Origin: Lota lota
Taxonomy: Eukaryota > Chordata > Actinopteri > Gadiformes > Lotidae
Direction of reading: 5' to 3'
Length of the DNA stretch: 64,000 nucleotides
NCBI GenBank assembly: GCA_026745465.1
Contig: JACYXH010000216.1
Span: forward strand, 6,741,001 to 6,805,000
Position numbers and translations under genes: made by a program. Position 1 is the stretch's first letter. Each line of letters opens with the position of its first letter. Of the stretch, positions 1-64,000 are shown one piece after another. Under the pieces are notes generated by a model. It ran no database searches and was not told the origin of the DNA. It was given only the letters and a program-made list of their open reading frames with translations.

Positions 1-121
1 CTTCTAAAGAAATAGAAAGGACCACATGTAAAACAAAAATGTCAACAAACAACGCTCAATCACAAGACTTATAGATTTGTCCTGGCTGTATGCTCAAAAT
101 AAGAAAATAAGTAGTATTTAC

Positions 122-41758
<41,637 letters not shown>

Positions 41759-42431
41759 GGCTGGCTCTGAGGAAGAGTGTGGTGAGGAAGAGCGGGGTGG
41801 AGAGGAGACCTGCATGAAGGTGTGTAAGCGTCCTGCGCGCGGTCTCCGGGTATCTGTGAGTGCTTGTGTTTGTGTATGAGTGTGTGTTTTCTCCGTGTGC
41901 TCACTGCAGGCTCACCATGTAATCTATACAGTAACCCGATCATAGACACTTTGCCAGCATCATTAAATTTACATATCTAACCCAGAGGAGGGGAAAATAT
42001 GGACCAACAGCGTTTAAACTGGTGCAGGTGAAGCCAGATGGTGGCAGAAGAGCAACGGTAGTACGATATTGTAACGGATTATTGCAATTACAGCTGATTT
42101 TTCCAATAGACACGCAATCAAATGCACAGGGTGTCGATCATTGCTGATCAAAGTGAATAAAGAAATCCATAAATTGAATGAATGCCTTCATAAATATATT
42201 ATACACCACAATATCATATTGATACGATACTGATGCGTACATACTTAAATAATACATGTAATTAAATGATAGGATTTATATGATTGCATAGTTTTATATG
42301 GACTAGCACTGCTGTGAAATATTGATTCCACACTGGGATCAATAATCCATCTTGGGAGCTCTCCGTGTGGAGTTACTACGGTATTTCCTTGCGTGCACGC
42401 ACACATGCACGTACACATGCATGCACACACA

Positions 42432-42464
<33 letters not shown>

Positions 42465-42702
42465 CAACACTGGGCAAAGCTCCAGCCCTTTGCAAACCAC
42501 ACCGGGATAAGTACATTAAGGAAATGGAACTATGGATAACGAATTGATTATCTGCTGTGTGTGTCAGCGAGCGCATGGTATAGTGAACACAAGTGTAAAC
42601 AAACCATAGGTCAACGTACCAATGTGTGTTTTTTGTTAAACTGTGTTTGTTTGCTCTCTCTGTCTCTCTGTCTCTCTGTCTCTCTGTCTCTCTGTCTCTC
42701 TG

Positions 42703-42742
<40 letters not shown>

Positions 42743-43139
42743 TCTCTTTCTCTATCTCTCTCTCCCTCTAAGCATCCTGACAGTAATACAGTGGGCCTCT
42801 TCTGCCATACTTAATCCTGTTTTTCTTTTTTTTTCTTAGTGACGAGTGACCACTGCTATCTGCCGCACTAAAAATACTCTTGAAGCAACAGTGTCCAGAG
42901 CTAGGACCTTGGCCCGACCTCGAACCTTCAATTTCAACACCATCTCCCTTATCTTCATTCCTTTATTTCCCTTATCTCCCTGCTTTCTCCACCTTGATCT
43001 CCGCCACCCTCCCCTCCTTCCATTGGAATGGGAGTGAGGAGTATGATGTGTTTCAACGCTGCCTGATCCTCCTTTAAATCAACAGCTGGCAGGAAATCTG
43101 TCGCCGGGGCAATCCAAGACAGCCAGAATGGTAGCAGAG

Positions 43140-43330
43140 GAGCGGGGAAAGGAGAGGAGAGGAGAGCGGGAGAGGAGAGCGGGAGAGGAGAGCGGGAGAG
43201 GAGAGCGGGAGAGGAGAGTGGGAGAGGAGAGTGGGAGAGGAGAGCAGGAGAGGAGAGCGGGAGAGGAGAGCAGGAAAGGAGAGCGGGAGAGGAGAGAAGA
43301 TCAGGAGAGGAGAGCGGGAGAGGGGAGGAG
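43140..43330. repeat. Minisatellite, 13-bp purine unit
   Basis: Repeats of AGCGGGAGAGGAG with single-base variants (AGTGGG, AGCAGG). Purine-only strand bias over more than 300 bp (to about 43510). Long open frames here are artefacts of the repeat. Confidence 0.9.
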
Positions 43331-43725
43331 AGTGGATTGGAGGAGAGTGGATGGGAGGAGAGGAAGGAGAGGAGAATGGAGATGGGGAGAGGGCAGAAGA
43401 GAGATAAAGGAGAGGAGATCTGAGAGAAGTGGAGATGAGAAGAGAGGAGAGGAAAGGGAATGGGATGGGAAAAGGAGAGATGAGAGGACATGGGACGAGA
43501 AGGGAAGGAGAGGTAAAATGGTTGTGCATAGTGATCATAATAGAAAAGGAAGGGAGCTCTGTGATCGAGCAGCAGTGGCACACGCCTCAGGTCAGGTTGA
43601 CTCACATTTTGAAACACACTGGTCTCAGGTTGACAGGATGAAGGTTGTGACTCATACATATGGAGGCTTTTTTTGTGTGTTGATGTGAGTTTAGGCTAAG
43701 TGTTCATGTGAGTTTAGGCTTAGCG

Positions 43726-43865
43726 TTGATTTCAGACCTGAGCTTAATCCAGGCTTAGTGTTGATTTAAGACCCGAGCTTAGTCCAGGCTTAGTGTTGAT
43801 TTAAGACCCGAGCTTAGTTCAGGCTTAGTGTTGATTTAAGACACGAGCTTAGTCCAGGCTTAGTG
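43726..43865. repeat. Minisatellite, 35-bp unit, 4 copies
   Basis: Unit starts TTGATTTAAGACCCGAGCTT and ends AGTCCAGGCTTAGTG. Degenerate partial units (GTGAGTTTAGGCTTAG) extend from 43685 to about 43990. Confidence 0.9.
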
Positions 43866-44729
43866 TTATTGTGAGTTTAGGCTGAGTGTAAACGTGAGTT
43901 TAATTTAGGCTTGTGTTGATGTGAATTTAGATTTGGCTGAGTCTTTATGTGAGTTTAGTTAAGGCTGAGTGTGAGGGTGAGTTTTGGCTTAGTGCTGGGG
44001 TGAGTCTAGACGGCGAGCTGTATATTATTAAGGAGATGTAAAATAACCTGGGAGGTAGAGGCTACCTGAGGACGTGTGGCTCTCTAGTGTATCTTGTCAG
44101 AGGTCATTTTCTCTCAGTCAACCCCAGTGGAACCCTTGTTATATATTTAATTTAGGATAAATCAAGGCTGTTCCCCTTAGCACGATGTCAGTGTGACGCG
44201 GTATAGTGTGACCCAGTATAGTGCAACAACAGTCTGCCGTGACTGATTTGCCATAAAGAAGTACTTGCCAGGCTGTGATATTTATCATTTGTCATATTCC
44301 TGTAATACATATTTTCTTTCAGATTTGTTGCTAATTTCCCCAGCTTTCTTAGAATTATTATGTGTTTATGTGTATGTTTTAAGTGGAAATTAAATAGTGA
44401 ACTAATCACAAACAATTGTGACTCTTCAACTCGCATGAATGTGTAGAAATGCAATATTAATTATTGTAATTTTTTATATGTAATTAATATGCAACTAGTT
44501 CATAGACAATCAATTAAAAAGCACAAACAAATAGTTGAGACACTGACCATGTGTTTGTGTGGGTGTGTGTGCCAGTTATTCTGTGAGATGCTAACCATTC
44601 GAGAATAGACGGCATCCATTTCTGGTGTGTGTTTCATGTGCCACTCATCACCTTCACTAGGACCTGGTCTGCATTAGGGGGCAGAATAAAATGTAAAACG
44701 AACCACTACTGCTACCGCATGCATGTGTG

Positions 44730-44773
<44 letters not shown>

Positions 44774-45394
44774 TACACATTGGCGAGTGTGGCGAGTGTG
44801 TGTGTGTCAAGTGTGTGTGTGTGTGCATAGGTATGTGTGTGTGCGTGCGTGCGTGTGCACATTGGGGAGCCTGCGCAGGGAGAGGATCCATTCTCTCATT
44901 AAATATTCAGTAGCAACCACTAGCTTGCAGGGACCGGCTGCTACATTCCCCATGCATTTCAATTCTTATTGTTCTAATAATCCAGCTGCTGAAAATAACA
45001 TTCTCCTTCTCCATAAAACACCGTTCCAATGCCCACTGTCATGATTATTCTCGGGATAATGGTGCTGGTAGCTTTGCAAGTTTTCCAGAGAAACATCAAC
45101 ATGTGTTTATTTTTTAGAAAAGGACCTCATGCAAATTTGAGAGAGTTCCTGTTGAGGACAAATTGGATGCAATGTGGTTTTGTGACCTCACGGTATATTC
45201 TCCTGAGTTTAGTGTGGGGGTCTCTTCTGAGCTTAGTGTGGGGGTAACTATAGTGAGGCTCTTCAGGTAGTATTGATTTAGTTGATTTCGGTTTCTGTAA
45301 ATTGATACTGTATTCATGTATCAGGGAACAATGTATATGTATATCTTTACTATTCTACTAAACAACCCTAGTTATTATATAATGTATTAATAAT

Positions 45395-45610
45395 GAGTAT
45401 TGACTGTAGCACCTAGTACTGTCCATGTAGTACCTAATATTGAGTATTGTAGTACCTTGTCTAGTATTGTGTAGTGCTGACGGTAGTACCTAGTATTGTG
45501 AAGTGGTGACTGTAGTACCTAGTATTGAGTAGTGTTGATGGTAGTACTTAGTATTGTGAAGTGTTTACTTTATTACCTAGTATTGAGTCATGTTGACTGT
45601 AGTACCTATA
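45395..45610. repeat. Minisatellite, 29-bp unit, about 7 copies
   Basis: Unit starts GTAGTACCTAGTATTG and ends with GAAGTGGTGACT or AGTAGTGTTGATG. The two forms alternate, suggesting a 58-bp higher-order unit. Confidence 0.85.
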
Positions 45611-48418
45611 GTGTTGGTGGTTTTCTGGTGTCACCATGGGGGTTGCCCTCTTTTTGGTGTCTGTGTGAGTGGAGACTCAAACCTGAGTCTTCAGAGCTGT
45701 TATCCACCACCAAGATGACCAACCCTAACCCTAAACCTCTGGTGGGAGGTTATTATTGGCATTTCAATTCACATGACATTGTAACATTTCTACATGACAT
45801 AGAAATAGGAGGTTTCCATGGAGACCACCCTTGCCTCACTTGAACCCGGATCTCCAGACGATTAATTCCCTGGACGATTCATATACTCTGTTTCCATGGT
45901 GACACAAGCGGCACCCTGCTCCGTGTCCTGGTTGGTACAGGAAGTGATGTCATTAGAGGTGTTGTGATCGACAAATATTGAGACTAATCACACTTTTTTT
46001 TAATACATTTCTAGGGCCAATGAGTGGCCCTGGATCTTGCTGAGCCACTGAACTCTAGTGACCTAATTCCCAGTCGTTCTTATTTCACAACATAGAGACA
46101 CATTACAGCGTCCCTGTCTATCATAAGTCTCTCATGACACAATGACAAATAACATTCATTAATAACAAAAATACAATAACAAATAAATCGAAATATATCC
46201 AACAAAGGAAATGTTGTTTTAATAATGAGGTTGCTGCATGAAAGACATAAAGAAAATCAGAAGAAAAGAAAGACAATCTAAAAATCTCAGTAGATCCAAT
46301 CTTGCAAATACAATATTGTCAAAGCAGGTTTTCAGTGAAATGCCAAACAATGTTGTATTAGACTCTCAGTAATGCTGTAAAATTAGCTAGTTAAGCTTCA
46401 ACTCATCCCTGTGAAGTCATTCACAGTTTTAGACTTGCTGGTACATGTTTGACCTTTAAGCACAAAGCTCTAACATTTTGAGGGAAAAGGTGTTCCCTGG
46501 TCCTTTGAACTTTACAGACGTCTGATCACGACCGCTTATTGAGGCTGTGAAAATGTGGCATGAAAAAAAAGATGTGTGAAACACCTCTAACATACTAGCA
46601 CTGCAAAACTCTAAAACATTTATAATCCACAGGTGATTTACTTTTATGTTGACTATGTCTAACTGCAAGTAACACCTTCCTGGACCTGAATGCATTAGCC
46701 ATTAAAGATAATGGAAGATTTAACAGCTGTTTTTGGATGGTCATTTGTTTGCGATGCCTTAGTCATCCTACACGTATTAGTGAGTGAAATAATACATTTT
46801 AAATGCATAGTGCTTTTCTAGATACTCAGACACTTTACAAGTAAAAAACACAGGAATAAAAATGCAAATGCTCTGAGAATATCTGTGTTGGTTGACTACA
46901 TGACTGCATACTTGCCTCTGTATGATCATTTCGATTTTAGACCTGACCAATCAGGGCATCTTTTCCCCAATTGGCGCCTGAATGTAACATGTCTCAACGG
47001 TGGAGAAACTTTGAGAAGTGTTGGATGGAGGGAGCAGAGAGGGAGGGGTGTTTATATTCACAGTCTTGCTCTCTTTTGCTCTCCCTCCAGGACTGAAGCA
47101 GTTCCGTTTCCATTGGAAGCTCAGAAATATCGGCAACACTGTAGCTCGAAGGTTGTTTACAAGGAAGCAATATTCTTACTGAGTCATGTCTCTGGAGTGT
47201 TCATGCCTTAATATCTATTTTCAAACAACATGAAAACAAGAAAATGTGTTACTCAAAGACTTTAATGTAGCATTGAAAACACTTTAATTATAGCAGTAAA
47301 AATGTGTAGTCCTACCAGGTAAGTTGGTATATTAGAGTAAAAACTAAATCGTTGCTTGTTTGACCCAATCAATTTTGCAAACTTAGACTGCATTACAATA
47401 TAAACATCATACAAGAACATAGTCGTTACAAAGTCAGATGAATTGCTGGATTCATTAGTTGCATTAGTTTCATATCTTTATATTTTAAATCTTGCATGTG
47501 TCCCTTGTTTCCTTTGCCCTGCTGCCCACAGTTATTTCACTGAAACATACATAACACGACAACACGTCACCATATGCAGTTCAAACACAAAACCATCACT
47601 ATTAGGATTGTGTGGTTGGCTAAGTTACCTCAGAAAAGATTTTCGTTCAGAGTTCTGACAGTACTGGCAGAGAGTTCCTTCTTAATTGCCAAGTAGCACA
47701 CCTATGCATAGTGCTTAAATTACCTGTGAACTGCAGTCAAAAACAGCAGTGCGTCTCAAAGTGTCTACAGTGTGAAGTCTTGACGATGCTGTTTTAGAAA
47801 GTGGTTTCAGAGGTGTTCATATTGACTCAGTAAACGTTAAAACTTCTTTAAGGTTTGTTTTCCTCAGCTAAATGATGTGGATCATGTTCAGTTCTGTCTA
47901 AATGGAGGTTACACTGCTTTGCATACTGCAGACTATTTTTATACCAGCCAGCTTGCCTGAAGACATAACTGAAAGAGGAATATTTAAATGTGGGTTTTGT
48001 TCAATATAAGCCCTATAAATCCGTCAGTGTATGTACATTGATGACAATTCAATACAATTAAGTCATTTAGAACCTAAAACCTCAAATCAATTTACAGCAA
48101 ATGTCTTATGCAATTTGCTGAGTAACTGTACAGCATCGCTGACTTGTTGTTGCCGTGTTTCCCCGCTGAAAAACCAGATGATGTCGTGCAGGCTCATTGT
48201 GCATCACAGTGCTTCCTGATGTTTCACAGCCTGCCTCCAGCAGGTTGGGTCTCCCGCAGTTCAAAGTTCACAATAATAATGATGATGTAATGATGAAAAT
48301 GGAGGGGGAATAAGCGTAAAGACGGATTAAAGAGGAGCACGGGTTTCAAAGACGAGGATTACCCACAGCTTAACATAGCCTGCGTCCGCCCCAGCATATT
48401 AACACACATACACGCATG

Positions 48419-48459
<41 letters not shown>

Positions 48460-48481
48460 ACACACATGCATGTACACACAC

Positions 48482-48541
<60 letters not shown>

Positions 48542-49130
48542 TTCAGGCACACGTGTACATAGACAGGAATCTGTAAAATCATTAAAAACATGTGATAACC
48601 CTGTGGTTGCTGAAAGGAAATAGATATTTTCCATTAGTATTAAAACTGTGCTGTACAGAGCATTCACTGACATTTTCACTTTCCGTCCTACTGCCAAATA
48701 ATATCACTTTCTCTATGTCCTGGCAGCATCCGAGGACAAGATGCTGCATCCGGCAGAGAGATAATGTGTGTTCCTGGTCCTGAGGCCAAGATAAGACAGG
48801 GAACGTCACTTTGCACTCACCTGGCCACAGAGTTGCTTTTTTTTTGTTGCTCATCCCTCGCTCTTGGCTTTGCTGGGAATTTGAAAATAGGTTGCATATG
48901 AATGATTCACTTCTTCTACCCCTCATGTTCTTGCTTTGTGGGGTGGCTGACATGAGAGAGGTGACGGCGTGAACAACACCCCGGGGTGACGCAGAACCTC
49001 CCCCCCCCCATCTCTCTCCTATTGTCACTGCTGAAAAAACTGAACAAAGTGTGTGTGAGAGAGAGAAAGAGAAAGTATGTATATGTGTTTGTGTGTTTGT
49101 GTGTATGTGTGTGTGAGGGAGTGATAATAG

Positions 49131-49168
<38 letters not shown>

Positions 49169-50460
49169 TCTGTGTGTTGTATATATATATATAGAGAGAG
49201 AGAAACGGAGAGAGGGAGAGAGAGTGTGTGTACGTGCATGTGCACATCTGTGCGTGTGCATGTTATCTGATATGCCAGTGTGTGCTAGTTTCTATGCCAA
49301 AATCAGAGTTTGTTTGACAAATCTCCATGCCTGTCTTCCACGGGCCTGTTCATCTGCTCCTGATAGTAATTCATTATTGTTTATCACATTAATCAATGAC
49401 ATTTATACATTATTCTTAATGTTCTAGTTCATGTCACCAAATCCTACATCATTAGAGGATAAAAACAAATGCAACCTTGTTTGATAAAAGGGAATCAGAC
49501 AAGGGGATTTGTGGAGGAAACAGAAACACTATGGGGACATTAATAAACCTTTAATTAACATTAATTAATGCAGTAACAAGCAATAACTATCCCTTAATGT
49601 AAAGTATTACCAATTAAATAAGAAATACATCTGTTACCCATTACCGTGGCACTGTCCTTACGGGACCAAATCCACCACAAAACAACCATCGATATCCTAA
49701 ACGAACGGTTTTTGGACGTTGTGAATGTTTGTTCTACGGCTCGCAGTTGAGATGAAATACATATGAAGGTAGAGGAAGCAGATTGCACACACACATGCAG
49801 CAAGTTGCCGAGGGCACTGTCCTCATGCTGGGTGGTTCTGGGTGGTCACTGATAAGACACCACGCAGAAAAGGCTAAAGGGAGAAAGAGAGACTTTCATC
49901 TCAGCACACACACACAAACACACACACACACACAAAATCTCTCTCACAACACACGAATCATACATAAACAAACATAAACACACTCTCATTATGCGTTTGA
50001 ATTTCAAAATGTTATATTAAATACACACTCACACATAAACACACATGAACGTACGCACGCACACACCCATGCAAAATAACAGCAACTCAGTGTTCTATGT
50101 GTCATAGTACACTTGAGTTGTTGTTTTTTTTGCATGCAATTGTCTCTTGACTAAGATCCCTTTATTCTGTCGTTGCCTAGTCTCTGTCAATACAACATTA
50201 CATTGAAACAATACATTATTTGCACACCTACACACGTACACATAAACAAACACACACACACATACACATAAACAAACACACACACACACAGTCATGATCT
50301 AAGGCCTCATTTAGCATTCCTGTTCCTCCCACTCGTTGTCCAGTGTCTCATAACCTCCGCCTCTCCGCTCCATTGAGCTCACCAGCTATTAAGGCTTCCA
50401 GGGTGCTGATGGAAAAACAAAGGTGCTTTGACGACGGTTCCCTTGAAACGAGGGGCTGTG

Positions 50461-50975
50461 TTATAGGGAACAGAGCGAGGGGACCCAAACGCACGACACA
50501 GCGAGGCGCAGACGGCGGAGAGGTTCAAGGGAGTTTATTGGGGGCGAGTATAGACGAGCCGGGGGTTGGGCAAACTGCGGTGAGACAGGCAAGGGTTCGA
50601 CAACAGGCAGGGGGTCAGGCAGGGGGTCAGGCAGGCAAGAACTCGGCAACGGGCATGCAGTCACGCAGGTGGGGGTTCGGCAACGGGCAGGAAATCCGGC
50701 GGACAGCTGAGCACAGGGAGAGAACAGGTTACGGGCAGCCACTGAGAAATGGGCAATCATCCAAAAGCTGGGACCGCGGATACTAACAGGGGTTGAACAA
50801 ACAACGAATGAGCACCGGCTGCTAGGGATCCACGGGAGAAATAGGGTGCATTGATTGGAGATTGCCGGCAGGTGTGTAAACAGAGGAGCACCTGGAGAAG
50901 TGGCAGCCGGCGCCCGCTAGGTGGCGGAAGTGGACGGCGTGACAATAGATGGCGTGACAGGCTGCGCTTCAACTG
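50461..50975. mobile_element. Probable interspersed repeat, GC-rich
   Basis: A sharply bounded GC-rich block in AT-rich DNA, starting with GGGACCCAAACGC, an internal GTTTATTGGGGG, a GGCAGGGGGTCA-type internal repeat, and ending near GACGGCGTGACA repeated twice. The layout resembles common teleost non-autonomous elements I know, but the family is not certain. Confidence 0.4.
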
Positions 50976-51034
50976 GGGAATGGAGGAGACATGGGAAGAG
51001 AAAGAGCTACGATGTGGTACTAGAAGAGAAGACT

Positions 51035-51425
51035 ATACATGCAGTACTGGGAGAGGATAATATACATGCGTTACTGGGTGAGGAGAATATACATGCAGTA
51101 CTGGGTGAGGAGAATATACAAGCAGTACTGGGTGAGGAGAATATACAAGCAGTACTGGGTGAGGAGAAAATACAAGCAGTACTGGGAGAGGATAATATAC
51201 ATGCAGTACTGGGTGAAGAGAGTATATATGCAGTACTGGGTGAGGAGAATATACAAGCAGTACTGGGAGAGGGAATATGCATGCAGTACTGGGTGAGGAG
51301 AATATACATGAAATACTGGGAGAGGAGAATATTACTGGGAGAGGAGAATATACATGCAGTACTGGGAGAGGATAATATACATGTGGTACTGGGAGAGGAC
51401 AAAATGCATGCAGTACTGGGAGAGG
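51035..51425. repeat. Minisatellite, 27-bp unit, about 14 copies
   Basis: Unit GAGGAGAATATACATGCAGT + ACTGGGT. Because 27 is a multiple of three, all frames stay open in both strands, giving spurious ORFs. Variants differ at CATGCAGT versus CAAGCAGT and GGTGAG versus GGAGAG. Confidence 0.93.
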
Positions 51426-51911
51426 AGAAGCTTCTAATGCAGCAGAATTTCTACTGTAATCTTCAACATTCAAATTCAAAATGAGGAAGTGCTTTTGCTA
51501 AGTAGTGGTGGTTCAACAAGCATGGCAGCAGCATTTATAATAAAGGTTACTGCTTCCTGATCTTCTAGTAGATGGCTGACTGCCCTGAATTGGATTGAAA
51601 TCCTCCCTACTGTGAAACTAGAAATATCATCTTTCCATATGCATAACATGCACGCAATTATTATATATATATTTTATTTTTACTATTATTATATATTGTT
51701 CTCAAGAGCTGCTTGAATGGTGATCTGTACGTTTAGGAAGAAAATGTAACCTGGAATAATCCCCATGTCCTATCTAGCTAGAGGCACCTTTCTATTTAAT
51801 AAAGTGGGGGGATTTGGTGCATCTGAAGGGATTGCGGGGGGGGGGGGGGGGGGGGGGGGGGGGCGTTCAACACCAGCAGAGAAAGAAGGAAGGCTTTTAT
51901 CCCTTTAGAGG

Positions 51912-51949
<38 letters not shown>

Positions 51950-53353
51950 GTAGGGAGATAAAATGAAAGAGGTACCTACAAAGAGAGAGAGACTTGATAA
52001 AGTGTTGGGGAGCACACATGTGCAGAGCCTGTTGCTATGGTAGCCACTGGGATGGAATCAGCAGAGTGAATTCTGCCCTCAGATGCTGCATAACGGCACC
52101 CTGCTGGGACAGGTTGCCCCGATCAGGATTGTCCTTAAGCACGAGAGATGGCGGTCTTATGGATATATATTCCAACACGTTATCTCATCAAATATAATGT
52201 TCACCTGCCTACAGTGTACAGCTATAGATGGCTGTCTTGTTCCTCCTTCCCAAGTATCAACTGGTCGTGTTTGGTGGCATCAGAGTTCATGGTTACAACA
52301 CGACGGTGTAGAGACAGAGGTACCATTTGTTTTAATTAAAGGTATTTATTAGAGTAATAGGAGGCACAACATTCACACTTCAATGCAGCAGTCAATGCTT
52401 TCAGCCTGATACCACTAACGTTGCACCCAACTGGCTGGCTTTTTGCATCACATAAGCGTCACACAACAAAGTCCAAATAATCCACTGACAAAATATTACA
52501 TAAATAAGGCACAGAAAAAAAATATATGAAGAAGGCTAACGGGTATATTACTACTGCAAGGTCACTACAACAGATTATGTAACATTAAAGTATTACATGT
52601 GAAACATCTCAGATTGACGGAATATTCATGAGGCCTTAATACTTGAATACGGCTCATGGCATGCTTCAATAGTCACCTTGAAGACAACACGGAACACAAC
52701 GTTTACCGTCGGCAGCTCATTTCCTCCTAAAAAGACACACCTTTGTGATTACGTCTCCGAGTCCAAGTGGGCGGGCATAGCATTCCACCACCAATCATAT
52801 TCCTGTGAATAATCAAACACCATTCCCTCTGACTGTAAGCCCCACCCTTAGTTCCTGTTTGACTATTTTCCCCTTTTACATCACAAAAAGCAAGAATGGC
52901 ATTTCACTTTTGTCTTGAAGAATTTCATTATTTTTATAATTAATTAATTAATTAATTAATATCCTTCATAACATTAGTTTGGTGAAACTGTGGATGACAT
53001 CTACACCGTTGTTCAATGAAAGAGGGTATGCAGTTGGAGAGAAGGGGAAAACAGAATAAGTGGTAGAAGCAAAGTAGTCATCTGACAATTCTGAATCGTC
53101 AGATGATGCAAATTCTTTGATATACGGTTGCAGTTACGAGATGTGTACACAGAAGCCATTTTGAATTTCGAATAAATATAATGTGCATTGCATACAATAC
53201 TGTTCGTATGTCTAGTCAAAAGCATACAGCAGATGTGAAGGTGCGCACCGTACGCACAAATATCCAATGATATAAAAAAATCGGCTTCACCCACTATTGA
53301 ATTTTAATCACTAAGTGCTTCAATATTTACTATGCATTTAGTTTGAGGGCTTA

Positions 53354-53359
53354 TTTATT
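53354..53359 (-). terminator. Possible sema3e poly(A) signal
   Basis: The sense strand reads AATAAA about 800 bases after the sema3e stop. A second AATAAA lies at 52345-52350. Neither can be confirmed without transcript ends. Confidence 0.2.
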
Positions 53360-53942
53360 ATTGATAATACATGCCATCAAACCCATATCGTCATTACGAT
53401 CACTGCTATGAAAGCATCATTAAGCTCAAAGCTTGTTTTAGCTACAAAAAACATAAAAACACTGTACTTCCAGTTTAACACCCATCTACGATTGAAAACT
53501 GAAAGGAAATAAATTAGTAGAAAACAAGAAAGCATGGGGTACAGTGACGTGTCAACGAGTTGTCGTAATGAACCGCAGCGTCTGTTAGAAGATCAGGCAT
53601 CTGTTTTGTCAAGTCTCTTGTGTTTGTTTTGGTCAACCAGTTAGTTCTGGTTCACTCCAGAGGAGCTTATGCGTGGCATGTCTCTTCGGGTCAGAGCTCA
53701 CGATCCACTCAATTTCATTTCAGCTCATGCAGGGGCCCTGTGTTCTGACAGTCCATAGGACTTTTCATAACCCCATATTTAACGTTGATCATGTGAGAAT
53801 CATCCGCTCACGAAACTTGCCCTGATTTGACCGTAAGGTTGTTTTGGACATTTAAAGCTAATATAACTCATACTAATAATAGGGACAAATTGTGTCCTGA
53901 TATCTGCTTGGTGGTGGGAACACAAGAGAACCTGACCTTTAG

Positions 53943-54097
53943 TCTGTGTGTGTGTGTGGGGGGGGGGGGGGGTGTGTATGTGTATGTCTCAATGTGTGTG
54001 TTGGTGTGTGTGTGTATGTGTATTTCAACAACTGTGTGTGCATGTGTGGTTCAACAACTGTGTGCGTGTGTTTGACCGCGTGTGTTTCCACATGTGC

Positions 54098-54142
<45 letters not shown>
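53943..54142. repeat. TG-rich repeats in the presumed sema3e 3' UTR
   Basis: On the sense strand a (CA)n tract begins about 14 bases after the sema3e stop codon and further CA-rich stretches and a C run (53959-53971) follow. Confidence 0.9.
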
Positions 54143-54143
<1 letters not shown>

Positions 54144-54155
54144 CCGCGCACACTC

Positions 54156-63913
<9,758 letters not shown>

Positions 63914-64000
63914 CTGAGGAAAGCAGAGTGCACCGTTGACTAGCATGACATGACTGTACTTCAAGAGAAATCCATATGATTGCCCCGGGCAGGTCACTAG

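Larger units (their letters stand above)
41759..54155. other. Intergenic region between sema3e and pclo, about 12.4 kb
   Basis: No coding sequence recognised on either strand. The 3' UTR of sema3e must occupy its right end and the pclo promoter probably its left end. It contains four minisatellites (43140-43330, 43726-43865, 45395-45610, 51035-51425), a probable interspersed repeat (50461-50975) and many microsatellites, including (CA)n at 48421-48536, (TG)n at 44729-44770 and 49134-49165, and a G run at 51837-51862. Confidence 0.75.

Noticed and set aside
43074-43688. Open frames with repeated SPLPLSSPALL or ERRAGEES peptides
   Set aside because: Purine-strand minisatellite artefact.
45716-45745. 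Telomere-like CCCTAACCCTAAAC
   Set aside because: Only two units in ordinary sequence; not an interstitial telomere array.
50921-51484. Open frames of 130-190 codons on both strands with a repeated LGEENIHAV-like peptide
   Set aside because: Produced by a 27-bp minisatellite whose unit length is a multiple of three; no homology or start context.

Overview
The window is vertebrate genomic DNA, most likely from a teleost fish. It has short GT-AG introns, very many (CA)n, (CT)n and (GATA)n microsatellites, and remnants of DNA transposons of a kind common in fish. I cannot name the species. All recognisable coding sequence is on the minus strand and belongs to two genes, read right to left.

(1) 54156-63913: the 3' part of a class 3 semaphorin gene (11 exons: C-terminal part of the sema domain, PSI, Ig and basic tail, ending in a stop codon). 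Sequence and position next to Piccolo point to sema3e. Its 5' exons lie beyond the right edge. (2) 122-36680, probably with a start exon at 41712-41758: the 5' and central part of the Piccolo gene (pclo), encoding the giant presynaptic active-zone scaffold. It continues past the left edge, where the PDZ and C2 exons should be. PCLO and SEMA3E are neighbours in the same orientation in mammals, so this is conserved synteny.

The striking part is 17200-36680. Mammalian Piccolo has two zinc fingers, and a single linker exon carries the end of finger 1 and the start of finger 2. Here that exon is present in 14 tandem copies. All are open, all are phase 0 at both ends, all keep their cysteines, and all have usable splice sites. 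Together they encode about 4,070 residues and predict a protein with 15 zinc fingers. Thirteen of these are chimeras, with a finger-2-type front half and a finger-1-type back half. Introns show the array grew both by single-unit (about 1.07 kb) duplications and by block duplications of several exons. One copy (19427-21175) also carries about 22 copies of an 11-residue Pro-rich repeat.

Downstream of the array (toward lower coordinates) are one ordinary exon, the very large central exon (4256-11021), the coiled-coil and dynein-light-chain-motif exon (1767-3340), and two exons covering the ELKS/CAST-binding coiled-coil region. The space between the genes (about 42-54 kb) and the larger introns hold microsatellites, four minisatellites and transposon remnants. 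I see no third gene, no tRNA or rRNA gene and no CRISPR array.
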